A stretch of DNA of 64,000 nt from Yponomeuta sedellus. Its lineage: Eukaryota > Arthropoda > Insecta > Lepidoptera > Yponomeutidae. Below the pieces are notes generated by a model. It was given only the letters and a program-made list of their open reading frames with translations. It made no database searches and was not told the DNA's origin. The stretch is taken from NCBI GenBank assembly GCA_934045075.1, contig OW203740.1, forward strand, positions 20,659,878-20,723,877. Reading direction: 5' to 3'. Shown one piece after another: positions 39,700 to 49,935 of this stretch; position 1 is the stretch's first letter; the number at the start of each line of letters is the position of its first letter. The translations under genes were made by a program, and so were the position numbers.

Positions 39700-40200
39700 A
39701 TCTAATTATGAATATTAGTATATACTCGTAGTATATCAATAATTAATAATAGTATATGAATTAATGGATTAATGGTAGTGTGTTGTTAACTAAAAAGGGT
39801 TAGAGTAAAAATTCTTTATTTCAGTTAGTACCCATATAATGTTAATAACAATGATGACTTAAACTATGTTACGAAAAATAATAAATTTTACAATAATAAA
39901 TTAAATTTTACTGCTGTTACTGCTATGTGTAAAGGTTGATTTAGTTTGCTAGATGACCAGACTGTTAAGAAGATTCTCGGAACACAATACCGTCTTTGTA
40001 TATTTTACGGCGAGCTCGGAGCAATTTCCTCAGAAGTAACGGTCAGTCGGGTCGACACGGCCTGTGACCCCAAACACACGCTATTTCATTGTTTATTCGA
40101 TTTGATTTCAATAGAGATTGCTGACAGGCACTCGGAATTCGGAGACAAAAGATCCGCGTCGGCTTCACTCGGTTAACATTGGTCTAATCAAAGTATTATT
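39700..40200. other. Intergenic, no recognised feature
   Basis: AT-rich to 39900, then mixed sequence. The short frame 39946-40176 has no recognised homology. Confidence 0.35.
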
Positions 40201-40207
40201 TTAAATC

Positions 40208-40573
40208 GTTATCAACCCTTGTATGTCCCCACTGCAGGAGCACGGGTCTCTTCCTACATCGCAGGAAGGTTAGGCCATACTCCACCACGGAGGCAAAGTC
40301 CGGGTTGGTGGAGGATTGTAAGACAGTGGCGGGCCTTACTGTCAGAAGTTATCAAGCCGCCCATAAGGCTTCTGACATGGCTCAACGACTGCCATTACAT
40401 TACAGCCGGCACCAAAGGCTTGCAGGCCTTTCGAAGCAGGAAAGGCTGGAAAAAATGCCACTAGCGGTAGTCACGGGACGGTCATCCATCCTGCACCTGA
40501 CCGCGCCTGCTGCTGGTGCTTAACTCAAGTGATTGATTCCAATCACTCGGTTCGCCTAGGCCACGAGCGCTTC
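40208..40573 (-). repeat. SINE-beta, near full length
   Basis: The reverse of the full element: ATCAACCCTTGTATGTCCCC to the 5S-like head complement (GTCACGGGACGGTCATCCAT, CAAGTGATTGATTCCAATCA, CGCCTAGGCCACGAGCGCTT). A TTTAAAT-like direct repeat at both ends may be a worn target duplication. Confidence 0.75.
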
Positions 40574-40677
40574 TTTAAATACGGAAAAGAAGATACAATT
40601 AGCATTGAGTACTGCGCTAGGAAATCCTGTATAGCAGGCGCTCGAATACCTTTAGCTTATTATAATAGTTTCAGAGA

Positions 40678-40727
40678 GCCTCTATTGCTACTAAGAAGAT
40701 TGTTCTTTTGTCAGTAGCAATAGAGGC
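40678..40727. repeat. Hairpin, 15-bp perfect arms
   Basis: GCCTCTATTGCTACT (40678-40692) pairs with AGTAGCAATAGAGGC (40713-40727) around a 20-nt loop. Confidence 0.6.
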
Positions 40728-40892
40728 TTTGTTGAAATTAACGGAAATAATAATACAGAATTGTATTAACAGAAACAATAATAATAACAAAATAAAGCCT
40801 GCGAGTTACTTTACAACACGAGAATATTTAGATAGGGATCATAATACAAAAACTTACTTATTTGGCGACTATTGTTTGGGGGTCCCTTCGTG

Positions 40893-40945
40893 TGTCAGGG
40901 TGTGTGTGTGTGTGTGTGAGGGTGTGTGTGTGTGTGAGTGGGTGC
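40893..40945. repeat. (GT)n-rich tract
   Basis: Two GTGTGTGT runs interrupted by GAGG. Confidence 0.85.
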
Positions 40946-41042
40946 GTCGGTGTGCGTGTATTTATGATGCATGTATGTGAGTGCGCAACTTTGAAAGAAT
41001 AAGTGAGAACGAGAAAATATAAGTTTTACAAAAATAAGGCAC

Positions 41043-41165
41043 ATTTAGGTTTTGGATTTTTACATGCTTGTGATGTCGTGGTTCCTGGTTCTTACGACAC
41101 AGGGTATCCTAGTGTGGGGCCAGAAGCAATATATGTGCCTGTATGTAAATGTCTGTTGTTGTTGT
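41043..41165 (+). repeat. SINE-delta 3' half
   Basis: TTTTACATGCTTGTGATGTC, GACACAGGGTATCCTAGTG and GCCAGAAGCAATATATGTGC match the family. Confidence 0.65.
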
Positions 41166-41510
41166 TATTTCAGGCATACTTTTACAAAACATGTAGTCAA
41201 ATACAAACCAGAGCACTTTTTCTAGTGTGTCTCTAGGGAAGACGAAACCAAGGCTACCCGTGTGATCATACTTTGAGAATTTCACTAAGCGAACGCTGAT
41301 TTGTGATTTTTGAGAAATCTGAAGAGGCCTTTCTTCTATCAACAGGAAACGGGTGGTATACAAATTCCACGCTCTAAATCAAGGCCAGGAAGCTTATTTT
41401 CTGGTAACTTCTTAATAGTTTGCCCTGTATTATTTTAATCTCGGTATGTATATGTGTTTCTTTTTATTTTTTTATTCTTATATCTATGTAATTGTAAATT
41501 TACTGTTATA

Positions 41511-41814
41511 AATTATATTGTAAACCTATTTAGAGGCTAAAAATTTCACCCATGCCGGGATTCGAACCCGCAACCTCTGGCTATCCGTGCCAGCGCTCTA
41601 CCAATTGAGCCAATGGGCGACTCACGGCATCAGTGAAATTTCGAACCTCTTTACACTATTCTCTGTATAACGTACAGGCAGCGACATCTGACTTAATCAA
41701 ATTGCATCACTTACAGCCCCGACTACCTACTTTGCAGTTAGGTTTAACATCGGAACGATATCACTGTACCACGGGTTAGTGCATTAAAAATAAAAATAGT
41801 ATAATTAAATTGTA
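41511..41814 (+). repeat. SINE-alpha, twin-primed layout
   Basis: A - oriented body, with A and B boxes and the 5' part down to CATCGGAACGATATCACTG, is followed by the + oriented tail (CACGGGTTAGTGCATTAAAA). AATTATATTGTA (41511-41522) and AATTAAATTGTA (41803-41814) flank it, 11 of 12 identical. About 17 bp of the SINE (TTTAAAATTGTCCTTAG region) is missing between the two pieces. Confidence 0.78.
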
Positions 41815-41935
41815 TTTGTATATTTATGTAGTGAAGTTAAAAATATTTTTATTATCAGTGTATGTACTCGTTTTCTTTTTTACTTATATTTAAGTATGAA
41901 ATTATTACAATATGATGATATGCCGCGCGTGGTAC

Positions 41936-42128
41936 ACTCATGGGACAGGCGCTGACTGAAAATCAGTGCTGGGGAATAATACCCTCGGCAGTATGCTGAG
42001 TCAGCTGCCTATTGCAGCAGCAGAGACACACCGTGACCATTGGTTGTAAATGTTTTGTTAATTACTTTGTTTTGTGGTGTCTCATAACTGTTGCTGTAAT
42101 AAATGTGTTTTTCTTTCTTTTCTTTTTG
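41936..42128 (+). repeat. Repeat iota, copy 2
   Basis: See 81-305. It ends AATAAATGTGTTTTTCTTTC about 100 bp before the Pao/BEL element. Confidence 0.55.
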
Positions 42129-42235
42129 ATTAGAACAGAAAGACTGAAGAGTAAGTCTTAACAAATGAATTTTAATGGTTTCATTGCATGATTGTAACAA
42201 ACAAATACAATTGAGGAATTAACCAGCAATATTTG

Positions 42236-42414
42236 TGTTTAAGACATAAAAATGTAGTTTTTAGCCACCTAAGGTGGGCAATACTGTAGGTGGGCAACAC
42301 TGTAGGTGGGCAACACTGTTTTTTTTTCTCCTTCTTCCTTCCTTAAAGGTGAAGTGTGCTGGTGCAATAAATTGTTTAATAATTACTAAATATATAGCCT
42401 TCTTATTTCTAACA
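42236..42414 (+). repeat. 5' LTR of Pao/BEL element
   Basis: 179 bp from TGTTTAAGAC to TTCTAACA with three GTAGGTGGGCAA(C/T)AC-type tandem units near 42270-42320. It is identical to the 3' LTR except CCTTAAAGG versus CCATAAAGG. Confidence 0.9.
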
Positions 42415-42916
42415 GGCTAATTGTGGTCCTTCGAGTTTGTGGACAGTACAGTAGTGTTTGTTCGACAAGTGCCTCTCGGGAAATTCGGAATAACGATTTG
42501 CTATACCGGGTCGTTAGTGCCGCCGGGTGGACGTCGAGAACTACTTTCTCGTGTAAAGCTCGCATTCCTATGACTTGTGAGAACATAATCTAGACTATTT
42601 CGTTGACTCAAGCGAAGATTGCGCTGAAATTCTATAAATTTCGGCGTTTTGAGTCACATTTCGACAATTTTTCTTTCGAACGAAGGTGGTTTCGAAAATT
42701 TCATTTCATCGAGTGAACTTCGTTCGCACTGTTGTGTTGGTATCCCTGCTTTCTGCGACCGGACGAGAGCAGACATCTTGTCGCTGGCCTCACGTCGGTG
42801 AAACGTCAAAGCTGTCAGTGTCATCCAAATGTCAGTGTAGTTTATAAACAAAGTTATAACCTAAAAGGAACAATTTGCGTAGAATCTTATTTCAAAAAGT
42901 GCGTTGTATCGTCACG

Positions 42917-44167
42917 ATGGCGTCCGAAATCGAACTAAAACGGCTGCGTAAGATGCGTGGGCAGTGTAAAGCCACAATATCACGTTTGGAAAGCTTCGTT
43001 AGTGACCCCATACTTTTAGCATCTTCTACTTTGGACACTTTAGAGGCTCGCCGTGAAAAACTTATTGCCACGCTAAAGGAATATGAGAGCATCCATCTGG
43101 ACATCCTCAATCTTGACGAGGAGGACGCTGAAGAGGTATGTGACGTCGAGGAAAAGTATTTTCAAGTGCTTGGAAAAATAAACTTTAAATTACGTGAAAT
43201 GAAAAACAAACAGAACTCTGAATTAAACTCGGTTTCTAATTGCAAGTTACCCAATATCGAGATCTCAATGTTTGATGGGAAGGATTTTACCCAATACAAA
43301 TCCTTCATTGACTTGTTTAGAGCTGTTATCGATAATAACAGTTCCCTGTCCAATGTACAGAAGCTCTTTTATTTACGTAAATATTTGACAGGCGAAGCAC
43401 TCTCTGTTGTAATAAACCTGCCGCTTGTCAATGAATCTTATCCAGAAGCACTCAATTTACTAGATAAACGGTTTGACAACCACATACGGATTATTACCAA
43501 CCACATTAATATTCTTCTGGACTTCCCTCAAATGCAAAAGGGTACTGCTGCTAACATTAGGTCTTTCGTGTCTGATGTGCGACAGCAACTTTATGCCTTA
43601 AAAAATATGAAGCAGCCAGTTGACCAGTGGGATATGCTATTGATATCCGTGCTATCACGTAAGCTTGACGCCTATACTAATCGAGCTTACCACTTAGATA
43701 GGTCTTCTGACTCATTACCCACCATTGATGAATTCTTGTCTTTCCTTGAGAAAAGGGCTATAGCCTTGGAAGACAGTCTTCCCTTAAAAAGTACCCACCA
43801 AGAGAGCAGTTCAAAATTTAAATCTCAAAATTATACCACACAAAACAACAAGGTTTCTAATGTTGCAACAAAACCAACCTATAAACCACAGATTTGCGGA
43901 TTCTGTAGTAACGACCATCCTCTGTACTCATGCCCCAAATTCAAAATGGCGCCAGTGTGCGCAAGATTGAAATTTGTGACTGAACATAAGTTGTGCACAT
44001 TGTGCCTCCGGAGTCACACTGACAAATGCAAATATAATTTCAGATGTAGATCTTGCAATCAAAATCATAATACCCTTTTGCATGAGGAAAGACCAAAGGA
44101 AGAGGAAGTAATCAATCTGCATTCAAATATTTCCAATCAACTAACAAATTTAAACAGTGAACTATAA
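42917..44167 (+). CDS. gag: Pao/BEL gag protein
   Basis: 416 codons from ATG at 42917, chosen over upstream in-frame non-ATG codons because MASEIELKRLRKMRGQ begins the typical helical N-terminus. The middle (about residues 95-280) has FDGKDFTQYKSFIDLFRAVI, LFYLRKYLTGEAL and similar, the gag core of Pao/BEL elements. Near the C-terminus are two Cys/His knuckles: CGFCSNDHPLYSC (C-x2-C-x3-H-x4-C) and CTLCLRSHTDKCKYNFRC. It builds the retrotransposon particle and binds RNA. It stops at TAA 44165-44167, a few bases before the protease frame, which is in the -1 register. Pao/BEL elements usually have one gag-pol frame, so this is either a small indel or an unusual shift site. Confidence 0.88.
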   Translation: MASEIELKRLRKMRGQCKATISRLESFVSDPILLASSTLDTLEARREKLIATLKEYESIHLDILNLDEEDAEEVCDVEEKYFQVLGKINFKLREMKNKQNSELNSVSNCKLPNIEISMFDGKDFTQYKSFIDLFRAVIDNNSSLSNVQKLFYLRKYLTGEALSVVINLPLVNESYPEALNLLDKRFDNHIRIITNHINILLDFPQMQKGTAANIRSFVSDVRQQLYALKNMKQPVDQWDMLLISVLSRKLDAYTNRAYHLDRSSDSLPTIDEFLSFLEKRAIALEDSLPLKSTHQESSSKFKSQNYTTQNNKVSNVATKPTYKPQICGFCSNDHPLYSCPKFKMAPVCARLKFVTEHKLCTLCLRSHTDKCKYNFRCRSCNQNHNTLLHEERPKEEEVINLHSNISNQLTNLNSEL

Positions 44168-45215
44168 AGGTAAAATTCACTGACAAATCTGGTTGTGATT
44201 TCCATGTAAAAGCTCTCCTCGATAGTGGGAGCCAAGTGTCCATTGTGAAACATTCTCTTGTGAAACAATTAAACTTGACCCCTATGGCTCAAGACACAAA
44301 TATAATCAGTTTGGGCAATATACCAAACAAAGTGAATGAATCTGTAAACTTGCAATTAAATTCATCTAATTATGATGTTCAATTCAAAGTGAAATGTCAT
44401 GTAGTTGATACTATAACTGGCACATTACCACAAAACTATTTTGATTTGTCAAAATGCATTATTCCAAGTAACATTCAACTAGCTGACAATGAGTTCAATG
44501 TACCATCTGAGATATCCATTTTACTGGGTGCTGATTTCTATTTTGCTATTTTGTTAAATGGACACATAAAATTAAACAATGGTCTTGTCTTACAAAATAC
44601 TCTATTCGGACATGTTGTAGCTGGCTCTACTCAAATTAAATGTTTTCAATCTCAAAATTCGGATGTGACTTTAGTTTCAAATTTCCTTGCAACAAAGCAG
44701 CCTGAGCATGATAGCCTTGAAAAAATCATGAAAAATTTTTGGATATCTGAAAAAATTCCTGAAGAAATTACTGCTCAAAATGCTGAATTTCTTGAAGCTG
44801 AGAAGAGCTTTAAAAACTCAGTAAAGTTAGAGGACAACTGCTTCTCAGTTGATTACCCGTTAAAAAAGCCCATAGAGGAATTAGATATTGGAGAGTCTTT
44901 TTCCCTTGCTCTACAAAGGTTCTATGCTCTTGAGAGAAAGTTTGAAACAAACACAGAATATTTCCAACAATATAAAAACTTTATTGATGAATATGTACGG
45001 CTGGGGCACGCCAAGGAAGTGGACATCAATCAATATGATGTTTTCAATGATCCTGTGTATTTTCTTGCTCACCACGCCGTCCTTAATGACAGTAGCAAAA
45101 CAACAAAACTGCGTGTGGTTTTTGGAGGCAATATGAAGTCTAAAAATGGCACCTCAATAAATGATGTCATGCTGAATGGACCTATAGTCCAAAACGATCT
45201 ATTTAATAACTCATT
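44161..45215 (+). pseudogene. pol: Pao/BEL pol part 1: protease and start of RT
   Basis: An open frame in the -1 register relative to gag starts after TGA at 44158-44160. ALLDSGSQVS near 44210-44240 is the aspartic protease active site (D-S-G). Later ILLGADFYFAI is a second protease landmark. The stretch YFLAHHAVLND, TTKLRVVFGG and SINDVMLNGP is the N-terminal RT part (conserved HHAV and RVVFDAS-like boxes). After PIVQNDLF the frame shifts at about 45210 and ends in nonsense at 45364-45366. The RT is therefore broken before its DIEKMF box. Confidence 0.85.
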
Positions 45216-48077
45216 TTGTTTCGTACTTATGTATACACACTCATGTGTGACATTGAAAAAATGTTCAGGATGTGTTCTATTAACGAAAAATTCAAACCGT
45301 TGCAAAACATTTTATGGAGAGATCATCCTAGCAAACCTGTCAGTTGTTTGCAGCTGCAGACAATAACATATGGTCTTAAAGCATCAACCTTTTTAAGCAC
45401 AAGATGCCTTATAGAGCTCGCCCATTTGTATCAGGAAAAGTTCCCTCTCGCTGCCGGAGCCTTAAAGCTACATACTTACGTTGATGATGTTTTATGCGGC
45501 GCCGATAATGTAGAACAGCTGCAGGACCTGAAAAAAGAACTAATAGAGTTAATGAAGTTGGGTAACTTTAGCTTACACAAGTGGTGCTCCAATACTCCTC
45601 TTCTTCTTGATGACATCCCTGAAAACAAAAAATATTTTGATCAAATTGATCTAAATAAAGACAATATAATAAAAACATTAGGTTTAAAGTATGATATACT
45701 TGCCGATTCCTTCATGTTCTTGTGTCCGATGACTGAGAACAAAAATCCAAACACAAAAAGGGAGGTGTTAAGTTTTATAGGTAGGATCTTTGATTCCCTA
45801 GGTGTAATTGGTCCCTTGGTTGTTAGAGCAAAATTATTTATGCAGGAAGTGTGGAAGGCCAAGGCTGATTGGGACTCTACTTTACCTTGCAACTTATTAA
45901 AAATTTGGAAAGATTTCCTAAAGGATCTCAACTGTATGGGTTCAGTCAAAATCCCAAGAAGTGTGACAATCAGCAATGTAGAGTCAGTAGAGCTGGTGGG
46001 ATACTGTGATGCCTCTCTTCAGGCAGCAGGTTGTTGTCTCTACCTAAGAATTTTATCAAGTGATGGTCAAGTTAAAGTTAGCTTACTTTGCTCAAAATCT
46101 AGAGTTGCTCCTATCAGTAGAAAACTTACCATACCAAATTTAGAGCTCAATGGTGCTCTCCTCCTTGCAGAACTTTCTTCAAAGGTTTACAAAACTCTAC
46201 AATGTAGATATCAAGAGCTCAAAGTCTTTCTCTACACAGACTCACAGGTAGTCTTAGCCTGGCTCAAATCTCACCATTTAAAAGGAGTCTATGTCTCCAA
46301 TAGAGTTAGAGATATTAAAAATCTGACCAAAGATTTTCAATGGTTTCACGTCAAAGGTTCTGAAAATCCTGCTGACCTTCTATCAAGGGGGCTCGCTCCT
46401 CACAAATTACAGGACAACCAGCTATGGTGGTTTGGTCCTCCCTTGCTATCGAAGAAATCGTTTCAACATAATATTGCTATTTCAATAGCTGAGGAGAAAG
46501 TAGAGTCACCTATATTGTCACAGGACAATTCTTCCCCTAATCAATCCTTTGATGTGTGCAATTTGCAAAATCAATTGACTGACAATAATATTTTTGATAA
46601 ATATTCTGATGTTGACAAACTTCAGAGAATTATTGCTTTACTTTTACGCTTCAAAAATAATTGTTTGCATCCTAATAATAAAATTAAAGGTTTTATAACC
46701 ACACAGGAATTGCAAACTTCCAATTTAGTCATAATTAGGTATGTTCAAGGCCAAATCTTTCAGAAAGAAATTGACTTAGTACAAAAAGGTAGTTCTGTTA
46801 CAACAAATATTAGTGGTCTACACCCCTTTCTAGATGGCTATGGCATCCTGAGAGTTGGTGGCCGACTAGGAAATGCTGTTAATTTGTCCTATGACAAAAA
46901 ACATCCTATTATTCTACCAAAAAATCACTGTATTACCCACATGATTATTAAAAAAGAACATTTGAGACTTCTTCATGCCGGGGCTAAATTATTGTTAAGT
47001 TTCCTATCACAAAAATACTGGATTTTAAATGGCATACGAGAGATTAAAAAGGTTGTGCATAAGTGCATAAAATGCTTCCGTAACAAAGCTGTAGCTGCCA
47101 GGCAATTGATGGGTTCTTTGCCACCTAAAAGAATTTCTGCCTCTAGACCATTTGAAGTTACAGGGATTGATTTCTGTGGTCCATTTCAAATAAAAGTTGC
47201 ACGCATCAGAAAGCCCATAGTTAAAAAAGCATACATAGCTCTCTATGTTTGTTTTGCTACTAAGGCAATTCATTTAGAGCTGGTGAGTGATCTGACAACA
47301 GCCACTTTCTTGGCGAGTCTTCAGCGCTTTATCGCTAGAAGAGGTCTGCCAGCATATATTTATTGTGACAATGCACAAACATTTAAAGGTGCATCAAATA
47401 AGCTTAAAGAACTGTATGAATTACATTCAGCCAAATCTCATGTAAATGTTGTAGAGACATTTTGCTCTACTAACATGATTAAATTTAAGTATATACCCAG
47501 TTACTCCCCTGAGTTTGGTGGCCTCTGGGAGGCTGGAGTTAAAAGTGTTAAACACCATATTAAAAGAGTTGTAGGAAATGTAACCTTAACCTTTGAAGAA
47601 TTCTATACTGTTATTACACAGATAGAGTCTATCTTGAACTCTAGACCATTGCTTCCAATGAGTAGTGACATTTCTGATTTAAATTATTTGACACCAGGAC
47701 ACTTTTTGATTGGTGTACCCTCAACAAGCTACCCTGAGTTGGATTATACTGACAAAAACATTAACCGTCTTAAATTTTGGGACTTATGCTCCAGATTAAA
47801 GCAAGACTTTTGGAAGCTATGGTCGAGAGACTATTTAACTTCCCTACAAAACAGACCAAAGTGGAAACATGAAAATGTAAATCTCAAAGAAGGGGATCTT
47901 GTCATAGTCAAAAATAAAGATATACCACCGTTTAATTGGCCTCTGGGGCGCATTGTTAAAACTCATCCCGGGCCGGATGGTAAAGTCAGAGTGGCTGAAG
48001 TAATGATGGGGCCCAAAAATAAAATATTTGTTAGATCCTACACGAAATTGTGCCCTCTTCCTGTAAATGAAAATTAA
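45216..48077 (+). CDS. pol: Pao/BEL pol part 2: RT, RNase H, integrase
   Basis: 953 codons open to TAA; no true start codon, since it continues the pol frame after the break near 45210. RT boxes: MCDIEKMFRM, LQTITYGLKASTFLSTRCL and YVDDVLCGAD (catalytic YVDD). RNase H: GYCDASLQAAG, ELNGALLLAEL, YTDSQVVLAWL, NPADLLSRG (D-E-D-D). Integrase: HAGAKLLLSFL...CIKC zinc part, GIDFCGPF (first Asp), YCDNAQTFKG (second Asp), SPEFGGLWEAGVKSVKHHIK (catalytic Glu). It ends with a Pao-type LKEGDLVIVKNKDIPPFNWP domain. The part from 45755 on is duplicated at 51601-53923. Confidence 0.9.
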   Translation: MFRTYVYTLMCDIEKMFRMCSINEKFKPLQNILWRDHPSKPVSCLQLQTITYGLKASTFLSTRCLIELAHLYQEKFPLAAGALKLHTYVDDVLCGADNVEQLQDLKKELIELMKLGNFSLHKWCSNTPLLLDDIPENKKYFDQIDLNKDNIIKTLGLKYDILADSFMFLCPMTENKNPNTKREVLSFIGRIFDSLGVIGPLVVRAKLFMQEVWKAKADWDSTLPCNLLKIWKDFLKDLNCMGSVKIPRSVTISNVESVELVGYCDASLQAAGCCLYLRILSSDGQVKVSLLCSKSRVAPISRKLTIPNLELNGALLLAELSSKVYKTLQCRYQELKVFLYTDSQVVLAWLKSHHLKGVYVSNRVRDIKNLTKDFQWFHVKGSENPADLLSRGLAPHKLQDNQLWWFGPPLLSKKSFQHNIAISIAEEKVESPILSQDNSSPNQSFDVCNLQNQLTDNNIFDKYSDVDKLQRIIALLLRFKNNCLHPNNKIKGFITTQELQTSNLVIIRYVQGQIFQKEIDLVQKGSSVTTNISGLHPFLDGYGILRVGGRLGNAVNLSYDKKHPIILPKNHCITHMIIKKEHLRLLHAGAKLLLSFLSQKYWILNGIREIKKVVHKCIKCFRNKAVAARQLMGSLPPKRISASRPFEVTGIDFCGPFQIKVARIRKPIVKKAYIALYVCFATKAIHLELVSDLTTATFLASLQRFIARRGLPAYIYCDNAQTFKGASNKLKELYELHSAKSHVNVVETFCSTNMIKFKYIPSYSPEFGGLWEAGVKSVKHHIKRVVGNVTLTFEEFYTVITQIESILNSRPLLPMSSDISDLNYLTPGHFLIGVPSTSYPELDYTDKNINRLKFWDLCSRLKQDFWKLWSRDYLTSLQNRPKWKHENVNLKEGDLVIVKNKDIPPFNWPLGRIVKTHPGPDGKVRVAEVMMGPKNKIFVRSYTKLCPLPVNEN

Positions 48078-48309
48078 TTTTAACTAAAAAATGTGTAACT
48101 AACATAAAAAAAAAAAAACAACTGTTATGCATATATTATGAACAGAAATGCTAGAAAGAATTGTTATTTTATTAGTTGATAAGATTCTTAAAATAAAAAC
48201 TTAAACTTAAACTACAACTAATTAGTTAAGGTTAGATTAAAAAGTAAAACTAAGTTCAAGTACACTACCTAATGTTGCTTCTAGGCATTCATTCTTGCCC
48301 CCGAACTTA

Positions 48310-48488
48310 TGTTTAAGACATAAAAATGTAGTTTTTAGCCACCTAAGGTGGGCAATACTGTAGGTGGGCAACACTGTAGGTGGGCAACACTGTTTTTTTT
48401 TCTCCTTCTTCCTTCCATAAAGGTGAAGTGTGCTGGTGCAATAAATTGTTTAATAATTACTAAATATATAGCCTTCTTATTTCTAACA
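48310..48488 (+). repeat. 3' LTR of Pao/BEL element
   Basis: See the 5' LTR. It is followed by the ATTTG target duplicate at 48489. No obvious purine tract precedes it (GCCCCCGAACTTA), which is odd for an LTR element. Confidence 0.9.
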
Positions 48489-48796
48489 ATTTGCTTACTC
48501 TGAAGAACTGATCTTCTGTTGTATCCATCCTAGAACATTCATCATAGTATTCCAATACAATACAAGCTCTTATAGACGTTATTGGTAGACAATGCCACGA
48601 TTCGAAGAAATCATTTGCGAGAGAATTATTATCGTAGAAAAGGTGAGCCCTGTTTCTATTTTCATTAGGTTTCTTGTTATTCTGATTGAAGATTCTTATA
48701 TCTGTTTTTAATTGATAATAATTTTAACTTCTTCTATTTTTAGATTTGGCTTCATTTGGTACAAGCTGCGTTTTATATTATATTTTAAATCTGAAG

Positions 48797-48836
48797 GAAA
48801 ACATCGTAAGGAAACCTGAGTGTCTGAGGTGTTCAA
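48797..48836 (+). repeat. SINE-epsilon fragment
   Basis: GAAGGAAAACATCGTAAGGA, AACCTGAGTGTCTGAGGTGT matches 6030-6062. Confidence 0.5.
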
Positions 48837-48952
48837 ATATCTGTATTTATGTGTTTGGACTTTAAAGCACTTTTGCAAAAAAATAGCCGTTTTTAGCGGA
48901 TATCGACTATAATCTTAGGCCGTTGATTCAAAGTTGTAGACTGTAGTAGCTG

Positions 48953-49358
48953 CATACATACATACATACATACATACATACATACATACATACATACATA
49001 CATACATACATACATACATACATACATACATACATACATACATACATACATACATACATACATACATACATACATACATACATACATACATACATACATA
49101 CATACATACATACATACATACATACATACATACATACATACATACATACATACATACATACATACATACATACATACATACATACATACATACATACATA
49201 CATACATACATACATACATACATACATACATACATACATACATACATACATACATACATACATACATACATACATACATACATACATACATACATACATA
49301 CATACATACATACATACATACATACATACATACATACATACATACATACATACATACA
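48953..49358. repeat. (ACAT)n microsatellite, about 101 units
   Basis: A pure 406-bp run. The equivalent in the right duplicate is 298 bp. Confidence 0.97.
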
Positions 49359-49445
49359 ACGGTTCTAAAGATAGTTGCCGCAGTTGTTAAGATTTATGAT
49401 GTTTACTTTTATAATATTAGTAAAATATTAGAATAAAACAAAGTT

Positions 49446-49638
49446 ATATATTAAACGGGTCTAATTGCGATATTTATTAGGTAAAACTTAATTACCTTAT
49501 TTCCCGACGTCACAGCAGCGTTACTCGCCACTTCAGTCTACCCGAGACCCGGCAACTGTAACGCTGCCGAAACGTCGGGAAACAAGGTAATTACGTTTTA
49601 CCTGATAAATAATCGCGATTTGACCCGTTTAATATATA
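49446..49638. repeat. Foldback repeat 1, copy 2
   Basis: Inverted arms with AACGGGTCTAATTGCGATAT and complement, ACCTTATTTCCCGACGTCAC and CGAAACGTCGGGAAACAAGG. Related to 3200-3390. Confidence 0.65.
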
Positions 49639-49659
49639 ACTATGTATACTCCTCCGAAT

Positions 49660-49915
49660 ACTCCTGCTGTGTGGTGTCGGCCTAGAGAATAGCACCAACC
49701 CAATCTTCCCGCGGGTGTCGTAAAAGGCGACTAAGGGACACAAACCGGGGGGGTGGGCAGCAGCGCCCCCTGCAGTACAATCCACCGAACTGCGGTCCCT
49801 AACCCGCATGCCCAGCGTGGGGATTATGGGCATTACTCCCTATGATAGCACAACGTGGCGCTCTTTAGTGGAGGGCTATGTCTAGCAGAGGACTAGTATA
49901 GCCTGACGACGACTA
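49660..49915 (+). repeat. SINE-eta, copy 4
   Basis: GTGGTGTCGGCCTAGAGAAT, CACAAACCGGGGGGGTGGGC, CCCAGCGTGGGGATTATGGG, GGAGGGCTATGTCTAGCAGA. It is full length. Confidence 0.7.
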
Positions 49916-49935
49916 CGAGTATTCCGAATCATTAA

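Larger units (their letters stand above)
42231..48493 (+). mobile_element. Pao/BEL LTR retrotransposon, near complete
   Basis: 179-bp LTRs (42236-42414 and 48310-48488) begin TG and end CA, differ at one visible base, and are flanked by a 5-bp ATTTG duplication (42231-42235 and 48489-48493). The interior encodes gag with zinc knuckles, an aspartic protease, RT, RNase H and integrase in Pao/BEL order. A primer-binding-site candidate, TGGTCCTTCGAG, begins at 42424, nine bases after the LTR; the tRNA is not assigned. Two frame breaks (about 44160 and 45210) make this copy probably defective unless the first is a programmed shift. High LTR identity implies recent insertion. Confidence 0.92.

Noticed and set aside
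48893..49359. Long open frames of MYVC repeats
   Set aside because: Pure (ACAT)n microsatellite read in three frames; the same applies to 33169-33392 and 54738-55096.
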